A DNA stretch of 64,000 bases, from positions 5,332,001 to 5,396,000 of the forward strand of contig NC_077223.1 in NCBI RefSeq assembly GCF_024763615.1, given 5' to 3'. Numbering within the stretch: the stretch's first letter is position 1; every line of letters starts with the position of its first letter. The notes under the pieces were generated by a model. The model did no database searches, was not told where the DNA came from, and saw nothing but the letters and a program-made list of their open reading frames with translations. Positions 20,461-31,866 of this stretch are shown one piece after another. Position numbers and translations under genes: made by a program. The DNA is from Phlebotomus papatasi (Eukaryota; Arthropoda; Insecta; Diptera; Psychodidae).

Positions 20461-22390
20461 ATGAATAAATAAATGAGAATGGTCAATCCGGTCCCGGAAT
20501 TGCCACGAACGGGACTTATGTCAATTAATAAACATTGGTATAAGTAACAACTTTTGTTCTGGGATCAATATTCTAAACCATGTGGGAAGAGTTCTAGAGC
20601 ATAAAAACTACTATTTCTTAAAAGGAAGAATGGTCAAAAGTATATGGGCACTGGTTCATTTTTAGTCAGAAATGAGAGTAGGCTCATTTTGTAGAAACTG
20701 ATATAAGATTTAAAAATTTCCGGGATCCAGGACAATTAATGCTGTGAGTCCTTGTAAAAAGGTCATAATCTTTCCGATAAATCGTTGTTTTGAAGACGAA
20801 TTGCGCAAGAACGGCTGAAGCGATCTTTATGAATTTCGGTATAGAGTCAGAGTATGACTTAAACTTTGTATTTATGCATACCACTTCCTCCCCCCACCAA
20901 CACTTTTAGTAGCCCCCATACAAAATGAGACCATTTTACCTTACAACTCCTTTATGAGAAAAGGTAGAAAACTGAAATTGCGCATAAGAACAAAAATGTA
21001 GGAAGACACTTTAACGAAAAAATTAAATAACCAATAACGTTAACAATAATTTTCTAGATTTTTAGATGTATTTATAGACAGCTTTTTTATATTTAAAATT
21101 CTTCATTAAAGTACAAGTTTAACTCATCTGCTAAAAGGAAATATCTGAGCTTGTACTTTAAATGAATTAATTCCGAGTAATCTTATCTATCGCAAAGTAA
21201 TTTTTTTCCAAAAGATTTCCGAAAATCAGCTCCCAACGGCTATTTTTTTTAATTTTTATATAAAAATATCAGAATTATATTGTTTATTTCGGAGGCAGCC
21301 AAAATCCCGAAAGCCAATAAATAAATATTTTGTTTATTAAGCTTCCACGCTTCCACAAAAATTTTAAAGCTGCATATTAAAGAGGAAGAAATAGTGCATT
21401 TAGAAAGTGAATGTCTCTTTGTCCACCTCAAAAAGAACCGGAAATTCATCACTTTTCCCTGCAGGAACATCCATTAATACCGCCAAAAATTTCCTTTACA
21501 GGAAAAGTGCCTAAAATCCATGGGACAATGGCTCCCAATTAAACAAACAAAAGCTATGGAATTTTATAGGGTCAAAAAGTGCGAATTGGAAGTGAAGGGA
21601 AATCGGTGAAATTTCTCATTTTGATTATGCCAGTGAATTGTAATTGCTCTCCCCTTTTAGCCTACCATCTCAACAATGGACACTTTTCCACAGCGCATAC
21701 GCATTCCATGAGGGTTGCTGGGAAGAACTTCTTTTTCTCCAGAGAAACACTTTTCTACCTCCCTTTTATTCCCTGTTTTTCCCCCTGTGTCTCAACCATT
21801 AAATACACGCACACTCCAATGTTCACTGTATCGATCCTTGGCGCAGGATGTTTTTCCCTTGCATCTGGCTGGATATATATTTGTGTCTTTGGAGAGCGAC
21901 ATTTTCCTCAAATCAACTTTGTACGTGCGTAAGGATTTTCCAGGATTTCATTTAGTATATTATGGGAAACAAGGAGTTTTCGTAGCTTTACAGCAATTTT
22001 CAAAAATTAAGCAAAAGAATTTATAAAACAATAATTTTATTTATAAAAATGAAAGTTTTCTTGTTACGAACGTCTAGCTTTGTTTCATATTAAATTTCCG
22101 CTCCCCATTCACAACCACATAGTCACGGGATGACAGGGATAGGCCAGTGATTAAATACCTTTAGCTTATGCGTTTGGTGATTCTTTAGCTAGATGTACTA
22201 CTTGAATTAAAGCGATCCAAAATTCAAAGACAATCCAAAACAAAATTAGAAATATTCAATTTTCTGTCCTACTAAAATTGTAATCTAATATAAAAGAAGA
22301 AGATTAAAATTTCATGTCAGGTTTAGTGTTCTCAATTTGAAACCCATAACACAATTACACTTCTCTTCAGTCCATTACAACGTTCATTAA
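20461..22390. other. No gene recognised
   Basis: A short GCAGCCAAAATCCCGAAAGC scrap at about 21294-21318 belongs to the CCAAAATCC family. Around 21480-21950 the GC content rises and several frames overlap (21579-21932, 21715-22026), with no recognisable product. Confidence 0.4.
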
Positions 22391-22621
22391 GCTGTCTACA
22401 CATATGAGCATTTTTTAAAAAAATTCTTTAAAAAAATTTTTAAAAAATAGGAATGGGTCGGTTTTTTTAACAAAATTGCTTACATACTAGGCAAATTTCT
22501 GTAAAAAATCCATTTTTTTACAAAAATTTTCACTAGTGTAGAGCCGATTCTTTTTAAAAACCTTTTTAGGGTTATTTTTTAAAGAATTTTTTTAAAAAAT
22601 GCTCATAGTGTGTAGACAGCC
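22391..22621. mobile_element. 231-bp MITE, GGCTGTCTACACA ends, TTAA duplication
   Basis: GCTGTCTACACATATGAGCA faces GGCTGTCTACACACTATGAG in inverse. Both are followed by TTTTTTAAAAAAATTCTTTA, and TTAA flanks both sides. The arms exceed 45 bp. TTAA suggests a piggyBac-type transposase. The 44321-46030 element has related ends. Confidence 0.8.
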
Positions 22622-22949
22622 TTAAAAAAAAACTCCACGGAAAACCACTTTTCAGGATTATTTTTCTCTTATATTCATTTGAAACGTAAAATGCCCTTTC
22701 CCTAATTAAAATGTTTAGACTTCTTTAACATAATTGTTCCTAATTTCCTTATGCATAAATTTTTTAATTGAATTTTTTATTACAATAAAACTCTTCATAA
22801 TTTTATCATTTCGGAAAGATATTTAAATAATCTATAAGTTCTCTTAACAATTTAACAAGACATTTTTTTTTAAATAAAACTGAAATTTAAGTATATTATT
22901 CATTATAGAATAAAAATAAATATTAATAATAAATAAACAAAAAAACGGC

Positions 22950-24130
22950 GTCAAAGCATCCAGGCTTTGCGAAGTGCTAAGTGCTCGAACTCGTAACTTA
23001 CATGCTATACCTCAAAAGTACTTTCGGATCATTTACCGTATACCGGTTCTCAACCGATTTATTTAAATCGATTTGTAAATTACTTGAAATATCCCACAAA
23101 ATAATTTTAAGAGTAATAAAATCGGTTTTCGAACAAAAATTACTTATCGGCTCATAACCGGTTCATTACCGGTTTATATCCGATTTGAACTGATTTATAA
23201 ATCATTCAAAACATTGCCCAAAATATACCTCAGGAGTAAAATAATTGAATATCGGACAAAAATGAATTTTAGGTCATAGGTTTGAACGAAAAGTTCGCCT
23301 GGACCACCTCTAAAACATGTCCGAAAATACAAGAAACCAAAAAACACCGCTTTTGACGGGATGGAGAGGTGTGAAGAAAAAATAAAAATCATAATAATGT
23401 TCCTAGGATCGACTTATGGGGGGGGGGGGGGGGGAGGCGGGTCCTTCGAAGATCGAAAGTTTGTATCTCGAACGGTATATCGGTGGCACAATAGGTTAGA
23501 CCGTTGGCTCTTGAGCGGATCGATCCCCGGCTTGACTCATAGTGTTGTGAATTCGAGTCTCGCCTGGTGCAAAGAACTAAATGTCTAGAAAAATACGTTT
23601 TCACTGTGATAATGTAATAAAAATGCACCGCCTCTGCCGAAATACTCCGAGAACATGGAAAAAGCATCCACACTACGAGGAAGGCGTTCCTAGGCGATTT
23701 ACGACCAGCAGATTCTTCCAACACGAGCACGTTGTAAAGATTACATTGTAATTGAAAGTGTCTCGTTACGATTAATAATAATAATACCGTTTCGCCTCTA
23801 GATGGGTAACAAGTTTACGAAGACAAAAAGTATATTTAAAAAAAAGATTCGTCGTTTACAGGTACTTAACCGATTCATTATTGATTGCAATCAATGCAAT
23901 TGGGCTTAAAATATCAAGACCTTTCTAAAAAAATCCAAATTTAACAAATCGGTTGAAAAACGGGCTCCTCAAAGTGGTTTACCTTTGACCTTCAATAATT
24001 CAAAATGGCGAATTTTCCGGTCATAGGTATGTTTGGACTTCAAAAGGCTTGGGCCAATTTTGCACAAAACCGAAAAACATGGTTTTTGTTTACAGGGGTT
24101 ATCGAAGACCGGAAGTTGATATCTTTTACC
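22950..24130. repeat. Dispersed repeat body, interrupted by a SINE
   Basis: 22950-23230 is the inverted counterpart of 4676-5250 (CTTTGCG, GTGCTCGAACTCGTAACTTA, two AACCGGTT units). 23250-23470 has the G-run copy (17 G at 23418-23434) and 23787-24130 continues with TACCGTTTCGCCTCTAGATG. Comparison with 35030-35070 shows that the SINE 23472-23786 has split this block. It is noncoding. Confidence 0.7.
23472..23786 (+). mobile_element. tRNA-derived SINE, copy 1
   Basis: The head has a box A-like GTGGCACAATAGGTTAGACC and a box B-like GAATTCGAGTCTCGCC about 75 bp later. These are the internal RNA polymerase III promoter parts of a tRNA-derived SINE. The body matches 54062-54390 on the other strand (TGCACCGCCTCTGCC, CAGCAGATTCTTCCAACACG) and ends with TTACGATTAATAATAATAAT. 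The source LINE that would mobilise it is not in the window. Confidence 0.85.
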
Positions 24131-24447
24131 GTTTCGCACTCAAATCTAAATTGAATATTTTGCGATGCTCAAGTTAAGAAGAAGAGTACGAAATAATGCA
24201 ATAGACTTATGCAATATCCTTGAGCAAGAAAGGGATGGGAATTTCGATTTGATGAATTTTGTCTAGTATGAAAGATGCGCCAGAGCCGTTGTGTTTGTTC
24301 TTTGTTGGATATATGCTTGAAAATTTTTCATCGATTAGGATTGCCAGATGGAACCTACAGATTTTTTCAGTTTCCCTAATACCAACAGCAAATTCAATTT
24401 TAAATTTAGATTTAACAGAAAGAATGAAAAAATCTAAAACTAACTGT

Positions 24448-24828
24448 GTTATCACACTTGCACATTAACATTTTAATATGATTCACATTAATTGTAATTT
24501 GTAATTTGTGTGTTTGAATCATTTTCATTCAAAATTTGATCTATTTGTTGATAAAAAGGTAGACTTGGCCCGCAAAATTTGATATAAATTGATTTATAGC
24601 ATTAATGCGAAAAATTAATGCGATTTTCTCTTTAATTTTTTAATGTAAAAAATATTTATACTTTAGGTAAATTTAAACTTATTTTTGCAGGCCAAGTCCA
24701 CTTCTTTATCAATAAATAGAAAAACCCCAAATATTAAGTGACTCAAAGACACAAATAACATATTTGGACGCTCACAAGCGTCAATTAATGTGAATCACAT
24801 TAAAATTTTAATGTGCAAGTGTGATAAC
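24448..24828. mobile_element. 381-bp MITE with long GTTATCACACTTGCAC ends
   Basis: GTTATCACACTTGCACATTA at the left is mirrored at the right, and the match continues through TTTTAAT and TGATTCACATTAATTG for about 45 bp. A second inverted pair (GATAAAAAGGTAGACTTGGC / GCCAAGTCCACTTCTTTATC) lies further in. No clear target duplication was seen. Confidence 0.8.
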
Positions 24829-24864
24829 GCCGTAAGGCCGTTAGATTCATTTGCAAGTGGCACC

Positions 24865-25303
24865 GGGGGAAGTGAGGCTCTTTTGTTTAGGGGTACCTTT
24901 GAGATTGGGCTCTTTACTCATACTTTAAAAGGCATTAAGTCTTATCGGTAATGCAGATACTATATTACGGTACACCAGCCTTCGTTAGATCAGTTGCAGT
25001 GAATGTGTAATCGATAAATCTTTGCAAGACGAAATTTGTTTCTGTATCAGCCCCTTTTTAGGCACTCAATGGGTCAAGTGGTAGAGCACTCGCTCTATGA
25101 TGCAAGTGACTCGGGTTCGAATCCCTTTAATGGATTGTTGTGCCTGCATTACTATTATTATTATTAAGTCTTATTTGTATTTTAGCTTAACAATAAGTTT
25201 ATAAAGCTAAATTATATCCTGGTAAAATCCAGTTTTATTTAAAATTAAGGAAGAAACCCTATATTTCAAAGGTACCCTAATTCAAAGGTGCCCTACTTCC
25301 CCT
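24865..25303. mobile_element. GGGGAAGTRRGGC-ended element holding a short SINE
   Basis: GGGGGAAGTGAGGCTCTTTT at the left faces GGGGAAGTAGGGCACCTTTG in inverse at the right, and GGTACCTTTGA lies inside both ends. The terminus resembles that of 3166-5365. A tRNA-headed retroelement (25061-25165) has inserted in it. Confidence 0.65.
25061..25165 (+). mobile_element. Short tRNA-derived SINE or tRNA pseudogene
   Basis: CAAGTGGTAGAGCACTCGCT supplies box A and GGGTTCGAATCCC box B, 34 bp apart as in a tRNA. A short body ends in a TATTATTATTATTA tail. The acceptor stem does not pair properly, so it is not a working tRNA. The head shares CTCAATG plus AAGTGGTAGAG with 30932-31001. Confidence 0.7.
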
Positions 25304-27422
25304 TAATTCGATTAACAATTTAACTAAATTAAAGTGATGTACCAAGTGCATTTCAATGCTAAAATTGGAGTGACATGATAACTTATTTTCGATAGTATCG
25401 ACTGTCGATTCTGAAAAATTAAAATGATAGTTGCACCTTTTATAACTAATATAAATATTTATCAACATTTACATTCTTTTAAGAATGGTACAATAAATGA
25501 TTCATTAATGTTTAAAAATGCGTCATTCACTAAATCTATGAGGTACAGATTTATTGATACTATCTATTTGACAGTATAGAAAAGTTATCATTCCACCCCT
25601 GGATTTTCTTACCGATTACAGTAGCTGGGAGATTTATCAAACAATCGCTTGCACCCTCACTCATATTCTTTTGCAACACATTCACAACCATTTTACACAA
25701 TTTCCCAATTTTCCTAGTGTTAGCTTGCGTCGTTGGCTTTTGAGTTGGTGTAGCCGGCTTTTGTTTACGTCTGTACCTCTTAAAGAATCTAAAGAACAAT
25801 TAGTGCTTTTAAGTCAGTGTTTTTCGGTTAAATTTTCCGGGTATTATCATTTTTCATAAGAGTGCTTTTTCTACATCAAACTTTTTCGATTTCGCTGGAG
25901 CCAAAAGCCATTGCCGGATAGTTCAAGTGAATTCTAACCTTTCTTTGTGTTAACTTGCTGAACAATTCTCGAAGCTTTTCCATGTCAATTTACTCAAGAG
26001 AGTGCTAAACTGATTAATGTACAGATTTTAGAGTGATATTGACTTTAGTGTTACTTTGCCAAAGGATTAACATTCAGCGGCTTCCGAGAGAAAAATTGAT
26101 GGGTAAGTTACCGAGTAGTAGTAGCATCATTTTCCAGCATGTCTCACCAATTTCCTTTCCAAAAGTTTGCCCCTGAATAAGTAAAATAGCAGGAAAGTGT
26201 ATTGAAAAACCGTGGAAGATAGCTCTACTTTACGTGATGCCACTTTAAGTTATTGTAGAGGGTGAGTTGGTGGGTCTTTTTTCCTGCCAAGAAAAACCTA
26301 CTAAACCGCAATATCTCATTCTCAAAAGCACACAAATGGACCTGTTTTTCGCGATACGCTTCATGATTTTCAGGATGAATAAAATATTTCTGCACATCCT
26401 GCGAAAGAGTATTCTATTCATTGATTTTCGAGAAATTTTCATGTCTCGAGCTTTTAGTCGTGTCTTCTTCAATTCAATTATCCACCGAGCTAAATACTTT
26501 AATCTCTTTAGCTTTCTAATTCACCGTGGAAAGTTTTCACTCGCCTTCTGCAGAGTTTCAGGGAGATTTTCACGCTAAAGAGCATCAGAACCACGATATG
26601 TGCTTGTGGATTTAAAGCTTGTAAAGCCACAAAAATGGATCACAACGTTGTTTGTAAGCAAATTAAGAGGAAAGCTCACAAAGCATATACCATTTTCCTC
26701 AAGAGTCTTTCACACTTTGAAGGTATTTTCTTATCCCTTTGATCCTGTAGATGAAAACACAAGAAGTCCAAGGAAAAAGCTCTAATGTTTTTACTGCAAT
26801 TTCAACGGCAACGAATAAAAAAAAACGTACAAAAAGAAAACCACCTGCAACAGCAAGAAGTCAAATTTTTCCACGGAAGTTGGAGAATATGAAAAATCTC
26901 GTTTTAACATTTTAAAAGTTAAGAAATTTCACTTTACTTTTGCCGGAAAAGTCTCATAAAGTGAACAATTGTAGAATATTTCAAAAGGGAAAGAGCATAT
27001 TCTCAAGTCAAACACTTCATGATATTTCTGCAATGTCTCGTCGTGAGTTTTAAGAAGTAGAGAGAATTATGAAGAAAAATTTGCAGACTTTTTTCACACA
27101 TGAACTCTGAAGCTTTTCTAACAAAGGCGGGAAAGTTAAAGGAGAATTCTTTATGAAATGTAAAAACTCGTGAATTTCTTTCTACAACCAAGAAATTAAT
27201 TTCACATTGCTTATTTACAAAGCATTATCAAGCTATAATTAAACATTTAATCCCATGAAATATTTTAATCCCATCGTTATCTCTGATTGGATGGAGCTTG
27301 GAAGCACTTAAAGCTCTAGCCAATCAAGAAACATGAAGAAACTAGAGTATTTTCAAAAAAGTAATATTACTTTAAATATGGATAATGATTTAGAATTTTA
27401 GATATAAAATTTAAATTCAATT
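25304..27422. other. Single-copy stretch with one weak exon candidate
   Basis: No repeats with matched ends were found in this 2.1-kb interval. One candidate exon is listed separately (25613-25788). Frames at 26245-26472 and 26267-26578 overlap on opposite strands and are not recognisable. Confidence 0.4.
25613..25788 (-). CDS. Weak candidate internal exon, product unknown
   Basis: On the minus strand a pyrimidine-rich TTGTTCTTTAG acceptor precedes, and a CG|GTAAGAAA donor follows, a 176-bp stretch open in one frame. It encodes a basic, proline/threonine-rich piece (RYRRKQKPATPTQKP) followed by an ordinary-looking segment (MVVNVLQKNMSEGASDCLI). The composition is more protein-like than that of other frames here. 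However, there is no neighbouring exon, no recognised domain, and such a length can arise by chance. It is reported only as a candidate. Confidence 0.15.
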
Positions 27423-27630
27423 TGGGCAAAGCTTCCTACCTTCGAACGACTCAAGCTTTGGACAACGCAATTTTTTCTATATTCTTAAAGGATCTGACCC
27501 ATGGATCTTTTTAGTAAATTTAAGGAACTGGACTAGCTATTAAAGAAATTATTGTAGTGGGTAAAATTTAATAAAACCATATTGAAAAAAGCTCGAAAGC
27601 TTGAGTCGTCCAAAGGCAACGCGCGTTCCA
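27423..27630. mobile_element. Diverged copy of the 4985-5200 MITE
   Basis: TTCGAACGACTCAAGC, CAATTTTTTCTATATTC and GGATCTGACCCA occur in the same order as in 4985-5200. The right end inverts to AACGCGCGTTGCCTTTGGAC. Both outer GGGGAAA ends are damaged. It is an older member of the family. Confidence 0.7.
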
Positions 27631-29478
27631 ATAAACAACTTAAATTATTATATTTTACTTTGTTAAAATTAAAGAATATTAATTTTTTTATGTGATATAA
27701 AGGCTCCTTCCGAATAAATCAAAAACTAACAATTTGAAGTTTTCTAAATAAAGCAATAACTTCATATCTGAAGGAAGTAAATTTATTCAAAATAATGTTA
27801 TAATTTTCATTGAAACTTTCATCAAATTTCAAATATTGCGAAGATTTTCGAAATAAGATAAGATTTTTTTTAAATAAAAAGTCATTCTTACAACTCATTT
27901 CGGTGATTCCAAAGATCAATTTCTATAATGAAAAATATAAGAACTTCAATAATGTGACGTGAAGATGATGATAAGAGCCTGCCAAAATTTTCAGAGATTT
28001 AAAATTCAAAAGTGGCTGGATAGTACAAATTTCCGAAATTAGTATGTAAAATTATATAGCCCTAACAATAACCGTTATTATAAATATAAAATTAATTACA
28101 CTTTATACTCTAAATCATTTTGCTTTATTTATTTTATTTTTTGACACTTAAAATTTTATTTCCAATTGCAAACTGTACGTTAAGCCTTTAGGTTTGACAA
28201 ATCTCTCTTCAAAACATGATGTAGCGTTGTAAAGTTTAAAGATTGGTTTCAGAATTTAAAGTATTGCTTTAATTCTGAGATAGAAAAAGGACGTTCCTTT
28301 AATTTATTTTGTTTTCTAGTGTCTGAAAATTATCTCATCACAATTAGATATCTTTATACGAGAATGATACTAAAATTTATACCAAAATTGATATAAAATC
28401 CTATTTTTTGATATAACATGCCCAAAAATTTGATTTTAAGTGAGTATTCAATGTCAAAATTGAACTTCCCAATTGGAAGATAAAGGCCACACAGCGCTCT
28501 TCCACGATTTCAGTGACACTTCTTTTTTCTTTATTAATAATCTTGTTAATAATAAATATTTCTAATGGAACTTTTTACAAAAAAAAACATTATTTTAAAG
28601 CAAGCTTGATATAGTCACATTTCACACATTTTTCGCTTTTAAAATATGTATTTTCCGTTTCTATATCTAAAGTGGCATTAATTTCAGTCACTTATTGAGA
28701 TTAGAAATGTCATTTGCTGAACATATTTTCTGACTGTCCCCATGTTGTTTCCTTGTTGATATGTAAACAGTTCAACTTTATTAAATATAAAGAAAATGAA
28801 TTTGTAGAGCTTTGAGAGAAGAGATTAACATTTTAAGGCAAAACATGTTCCTTTAGCGCAATATGTCACTCTTATTATTAGAAAACACCAAAATTGCACT
28901 TAAAATTTTATAAGGGTTTGACTCAGATTTTCCATTAATACTCCACACTGCATAGATTAATTCAAGAACATATTTTTAATAATTATTAAAGGAAATTCTT
29001 AATTATCATCTTATTTATCATTATCTGCGTTGTATATAGTATATACTATGCAAAAATGCCATTCTTTTACTAATTATTTTAAGAAAATCTTGAAAACATT
29101 ATTTATATAGCGAACGAGGGTTTAGAAAATCTGAGACTACGGAAGATCTTCAGCACAAGATCTTTGAGATAGAACCTTTTTCTGAAAGTACACAAAAGTC
29201 CTTATCTAATTCTGTAATAATCAAAAAAAATCAAGAATCCGCAAAATGCCACTACGATCACGGAGATGCTTGTCCATTGAAGACATGGTCGACATAGTTT
29301 AAGTAGTTTAGAAATAAAATTAGAGTTAAACGGTAATCCTTCAAAGATGAACATTGATACACCGCATTCAAAGATATTTAAAAGTTCTACGCTTTGAAAC
29401 TAAATTAGGGAATCATAAAGCATCTTAAAGCTTGATATCATCTCTCAAACTTGAGATTAATCTTTTAAGCATTAAATA
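27631..29478. other. AT-rich stretch, no gene recognised
   Basis: The interval has no matched ends and no frame above background. A small GTATATAGTATATAC palindrome is near 29033. Confidence 0.5.
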
Positions 29479-30379
29479 GGGTAAGTGTATCAAATTTTAG
29501 CCAGCTTTTAATTCCGGCCACTTCTTTTGTTCCTCAAATTTCCATGGATTTTTAATTTTTGCATCTAGAAATTATACAATGCAAAAATACCAAAAATATC
29601 GCTTCGACGAGCAATATGATATGAAAAAGGCTTTGGAAGATTTCCGAAAGGGCAAGAAACTATGAGAATCAAGATGGCCGAAATATTACCCAAAGCTTTG
29701 CTTTTTATTCATTTTAACCCTTTCAGGACGATTGGAACACCGGTGTCCCATAAAGAAAATAATTTTTCCTGACTACCTAAATTTATTTTTTTTTTCTTAT
29801 GTCTGTACATAATTGTAAAGTAGAAGGTTGAAGAAATCTAGAATATTTTTTGCAAGTCTCTTTGCTGTGTAGTAAATATTTAAGTTCAAAAATGGCGAGT
29901 TTTTAAATTCTCAAATTCATAATTGATTATATTTATTTTTTATACTTCCAAATTTTTTGAAGCAAAACCCTTTTGGCAAAAAAATCTACAATACTCATAC
30001 GTAATATTTTTCATTAAAGCGAAAAATATTATTCATTGGTATTGTCACAAAAATTACTTAAATTTATGGGCTATTTTTGTCCCTATCGTTCATAGAAGCA
30101 CAAAATACACCAAATCAGACTCTGTTGGACTTTTAAGGATTAAATGTAAGACTAATCATTGATTATGTTTCTCAGTTTAATTTTTATTGTTGATTTCCAG
30201 TCCGTAAAAAGTGTCTCGTCGTTAAAGGGTTAAAAAGTATCAAGAATGATTTAGAAGGTTCCAAGCAACACTCCTTAATAAGAAGTAACAAAATATTAAT
30301 TTATGTTAAAAATATTACATTTCAAATTTAACACTTTGGAGCTTGCATGCAACTATGCCGAAATTTGGTACACTTATCC
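29479..30379 (-). mobile_element. 427-bp-family MITE, inverted, split by a TTAA element
   Basis: GGGTAAGTGTATCAAATTTT at the left faces GGATAAGTGTACCAAATTTC in inverse at the right, flanked by TA. The two halves (29479-29717 and 30230-30379) together correspond to the reverse of 9876-10302. Undisrupted relatives show a TTAA-like site where the 29718-30229 element has entered. Confidence 0.85.
29718..30229. mobile_element. 512-bp piggyBac-like MITE with TTAA duplication
   Basis: The ends CCCTTTCAGGACGA and inverse CCCTTTAACGACGA are each bounded by TTAA (29714-29717, 30230-30233). A CCC start with TTAA is the signature of piggyBac-type elements. The copy 34175-34580 has the same sequence inverted and truncated. 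A 79-codon frame (29923-30162) is noncoding by comparison, since it is not preserved in that copy. Confidence 0.85.
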
Positions 30380-30692
30380 TATTTCCATCATTTTTTAAAG
30401 TTTGGTTCGTGTTTTTCAATTAGGATCTTTCATTTTAAAGTGACGAATTCATTAAAGCCCTTTAACAGAAATATTACAAATTCTTCTGAGTCTTTAATTG
30501 CTCTGGGTTAAGATTGAATTAGATCATGCATAATTAGTCTTTAAGTCCAGAATGAGAAATCTTTCATTAACTGAAAATAAAGTTTTTCTTTAACTTAAAA
30601 TTGAGGAAATGAAGACTTCACATCTCAATTTTCTTCTTTTATTTTTTTCTATATTGGAATATTTGAAGATATGCATTAATAAAAAGTCTGTA

Positions 30693-30871
30693 GATGAAGG
30701 TGAGCCTACTTTAAGCTGTGGGGTTACATTGATACACGATTTTATCGCGGACTTCTAGAGGAAACTGGGCTGTAACCTAACGTAATTGTAGGGCCTAGCT
30801 ACCTGTAAAAATATGTAAAAAGAATCGTGTATCAATGTAGCTTCATAGCTCAAAATAGCCCTACATCCACC
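30693..30871. mobile_element. 179-bp MITE with about 50-bp inverted ends
   Basis: GATGAAGGTGAGCCTACTTT at the left faces GGTGGATGTAGGGCTATTTT in inverse. The match tightens inward through AGCT and TTACATTGATACACGATT, and TA flanks both sides. It is noncoding and a single copy here. Confidence 0.75.
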
Positions 30872-30931
30872 TAATATAGGCTACTGGAAACTTCCCTATT
30901 AGATGTTGTCAGTCTTATACTTTGTTTAATT

Positions 30932-31001
30932 TTAAGTGGATTCGAACCCGCGCCACTTCCAACATAAACCAAATCCTCTACCACTTAACACATTGAGCCC
31001 C
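30932..31001 (-). mobile_element. tRNA-like SINE head or tRNA pseudogene
   Basis: On the minus strand GGGGCTCAATG, AAGTGGTAGAGGATTTGG (box A) and CGGGTTCGAATCC (box B) occur at tRNA spacing. The acceptor arm does not close. It shares the CTCAATG..AAGTGGTAGAG head with 25061-25165, so both probably come from the same tRNA-derived family. Confidence 0.65.
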
Positions 31002-31281
31002 AAGAGGAAATAAAAATCACATTATTACTCAGAAATTATTCTTAACCGTGATCATTTAATAACGTAGAATAAAAGAGTAGAAATTAAAAATCTCTTGAAA
31101 ATTATGAAAATAAAATTAATAAATATATAAAATTAGTTTTTAGATAATACAGTCTTTCCAAGAAGACTAATTTTATTTTCCTCATATTTTTATTGTTAAT
31201 ACAACATTTTAGAATTCCTACAATATAACTCATACATGACTTTTAAAATGTCTCAAATAATATATTGCACTGAATTCGAGC

Positions 31282-31866
31282 TTGAAATTCCTTACCAATT
31301 GTACGAAATCGAAAAAAAAGAATCTTTGCAAAATAGCACATTACAATTCAAGGAAATTTTCACCCCGCCCACCGTATTTCCTGCAAACTCAAGCATTTTT
31401 GTATGTCAATAAATGTTTCACCTCTGAGCTCAGGTTGAGGAAGCCACAAAAGAATTATTTGCCCAGCAATTCAACCCTCCTCCATCCAAAGAATTTTCAC
31501 CCATTATCCACTTTGACGTTGGAAAACCACGGAAACTCGATACGGTGCCCAACACGTCTTAAAAATAATTCTATTGGACAATTTAAGTGTCATGTTTCAA
31601 GCACTTACGTGGTGGCTTACCATTTCGTCCCCTTCAAAGCACAGGAGGGCAAAAAAAAATGGGGAAAAGCATGTTGTGGAAAAGTGAAGCCGGGATGTGT
31701 CCAAAATATGGGATTAAGTGGGATCGCGTTTTGGGCCAAAATTCCCAAACAGAAGAGTCTATTGAAATTTATTTATGACCCATGTCGACAATATATTGCT
31801 GGAATTGCAAAGCAATTAATTATAATTTTACAACATACCACAAATTGCACTTGGCAGACTCGTTAA
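31282..31866 (+). other. Unusually long open frame, no ATG near the start, product unknown
   Basis: The frame is open for 194 codons, longer than I expect by chance at this composition. It opens at a TTG and its only methionine is near residue 143. Residues are rich in Lys, Asn, Ser and Leu, with no recognisable domain, signal peptide or repeat. There is no convincing splice acceptor at its start. It could be a fragment of an exon, a decayed gene or chance in a GC-richer patch. I favour noncoding. Confidence 0.12.

Noticed and set aside
23389..23730. 113-residue minus-strand frame
   Set aside because: It lies within the SINE and the dispersed repeat, and the other SINE copy does not preserve it.
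25061..25140. Functional tRNA gene
   Set aside because: Box A and box B are good, but the acceptor stem does not pair and a SINE-like tail follows.
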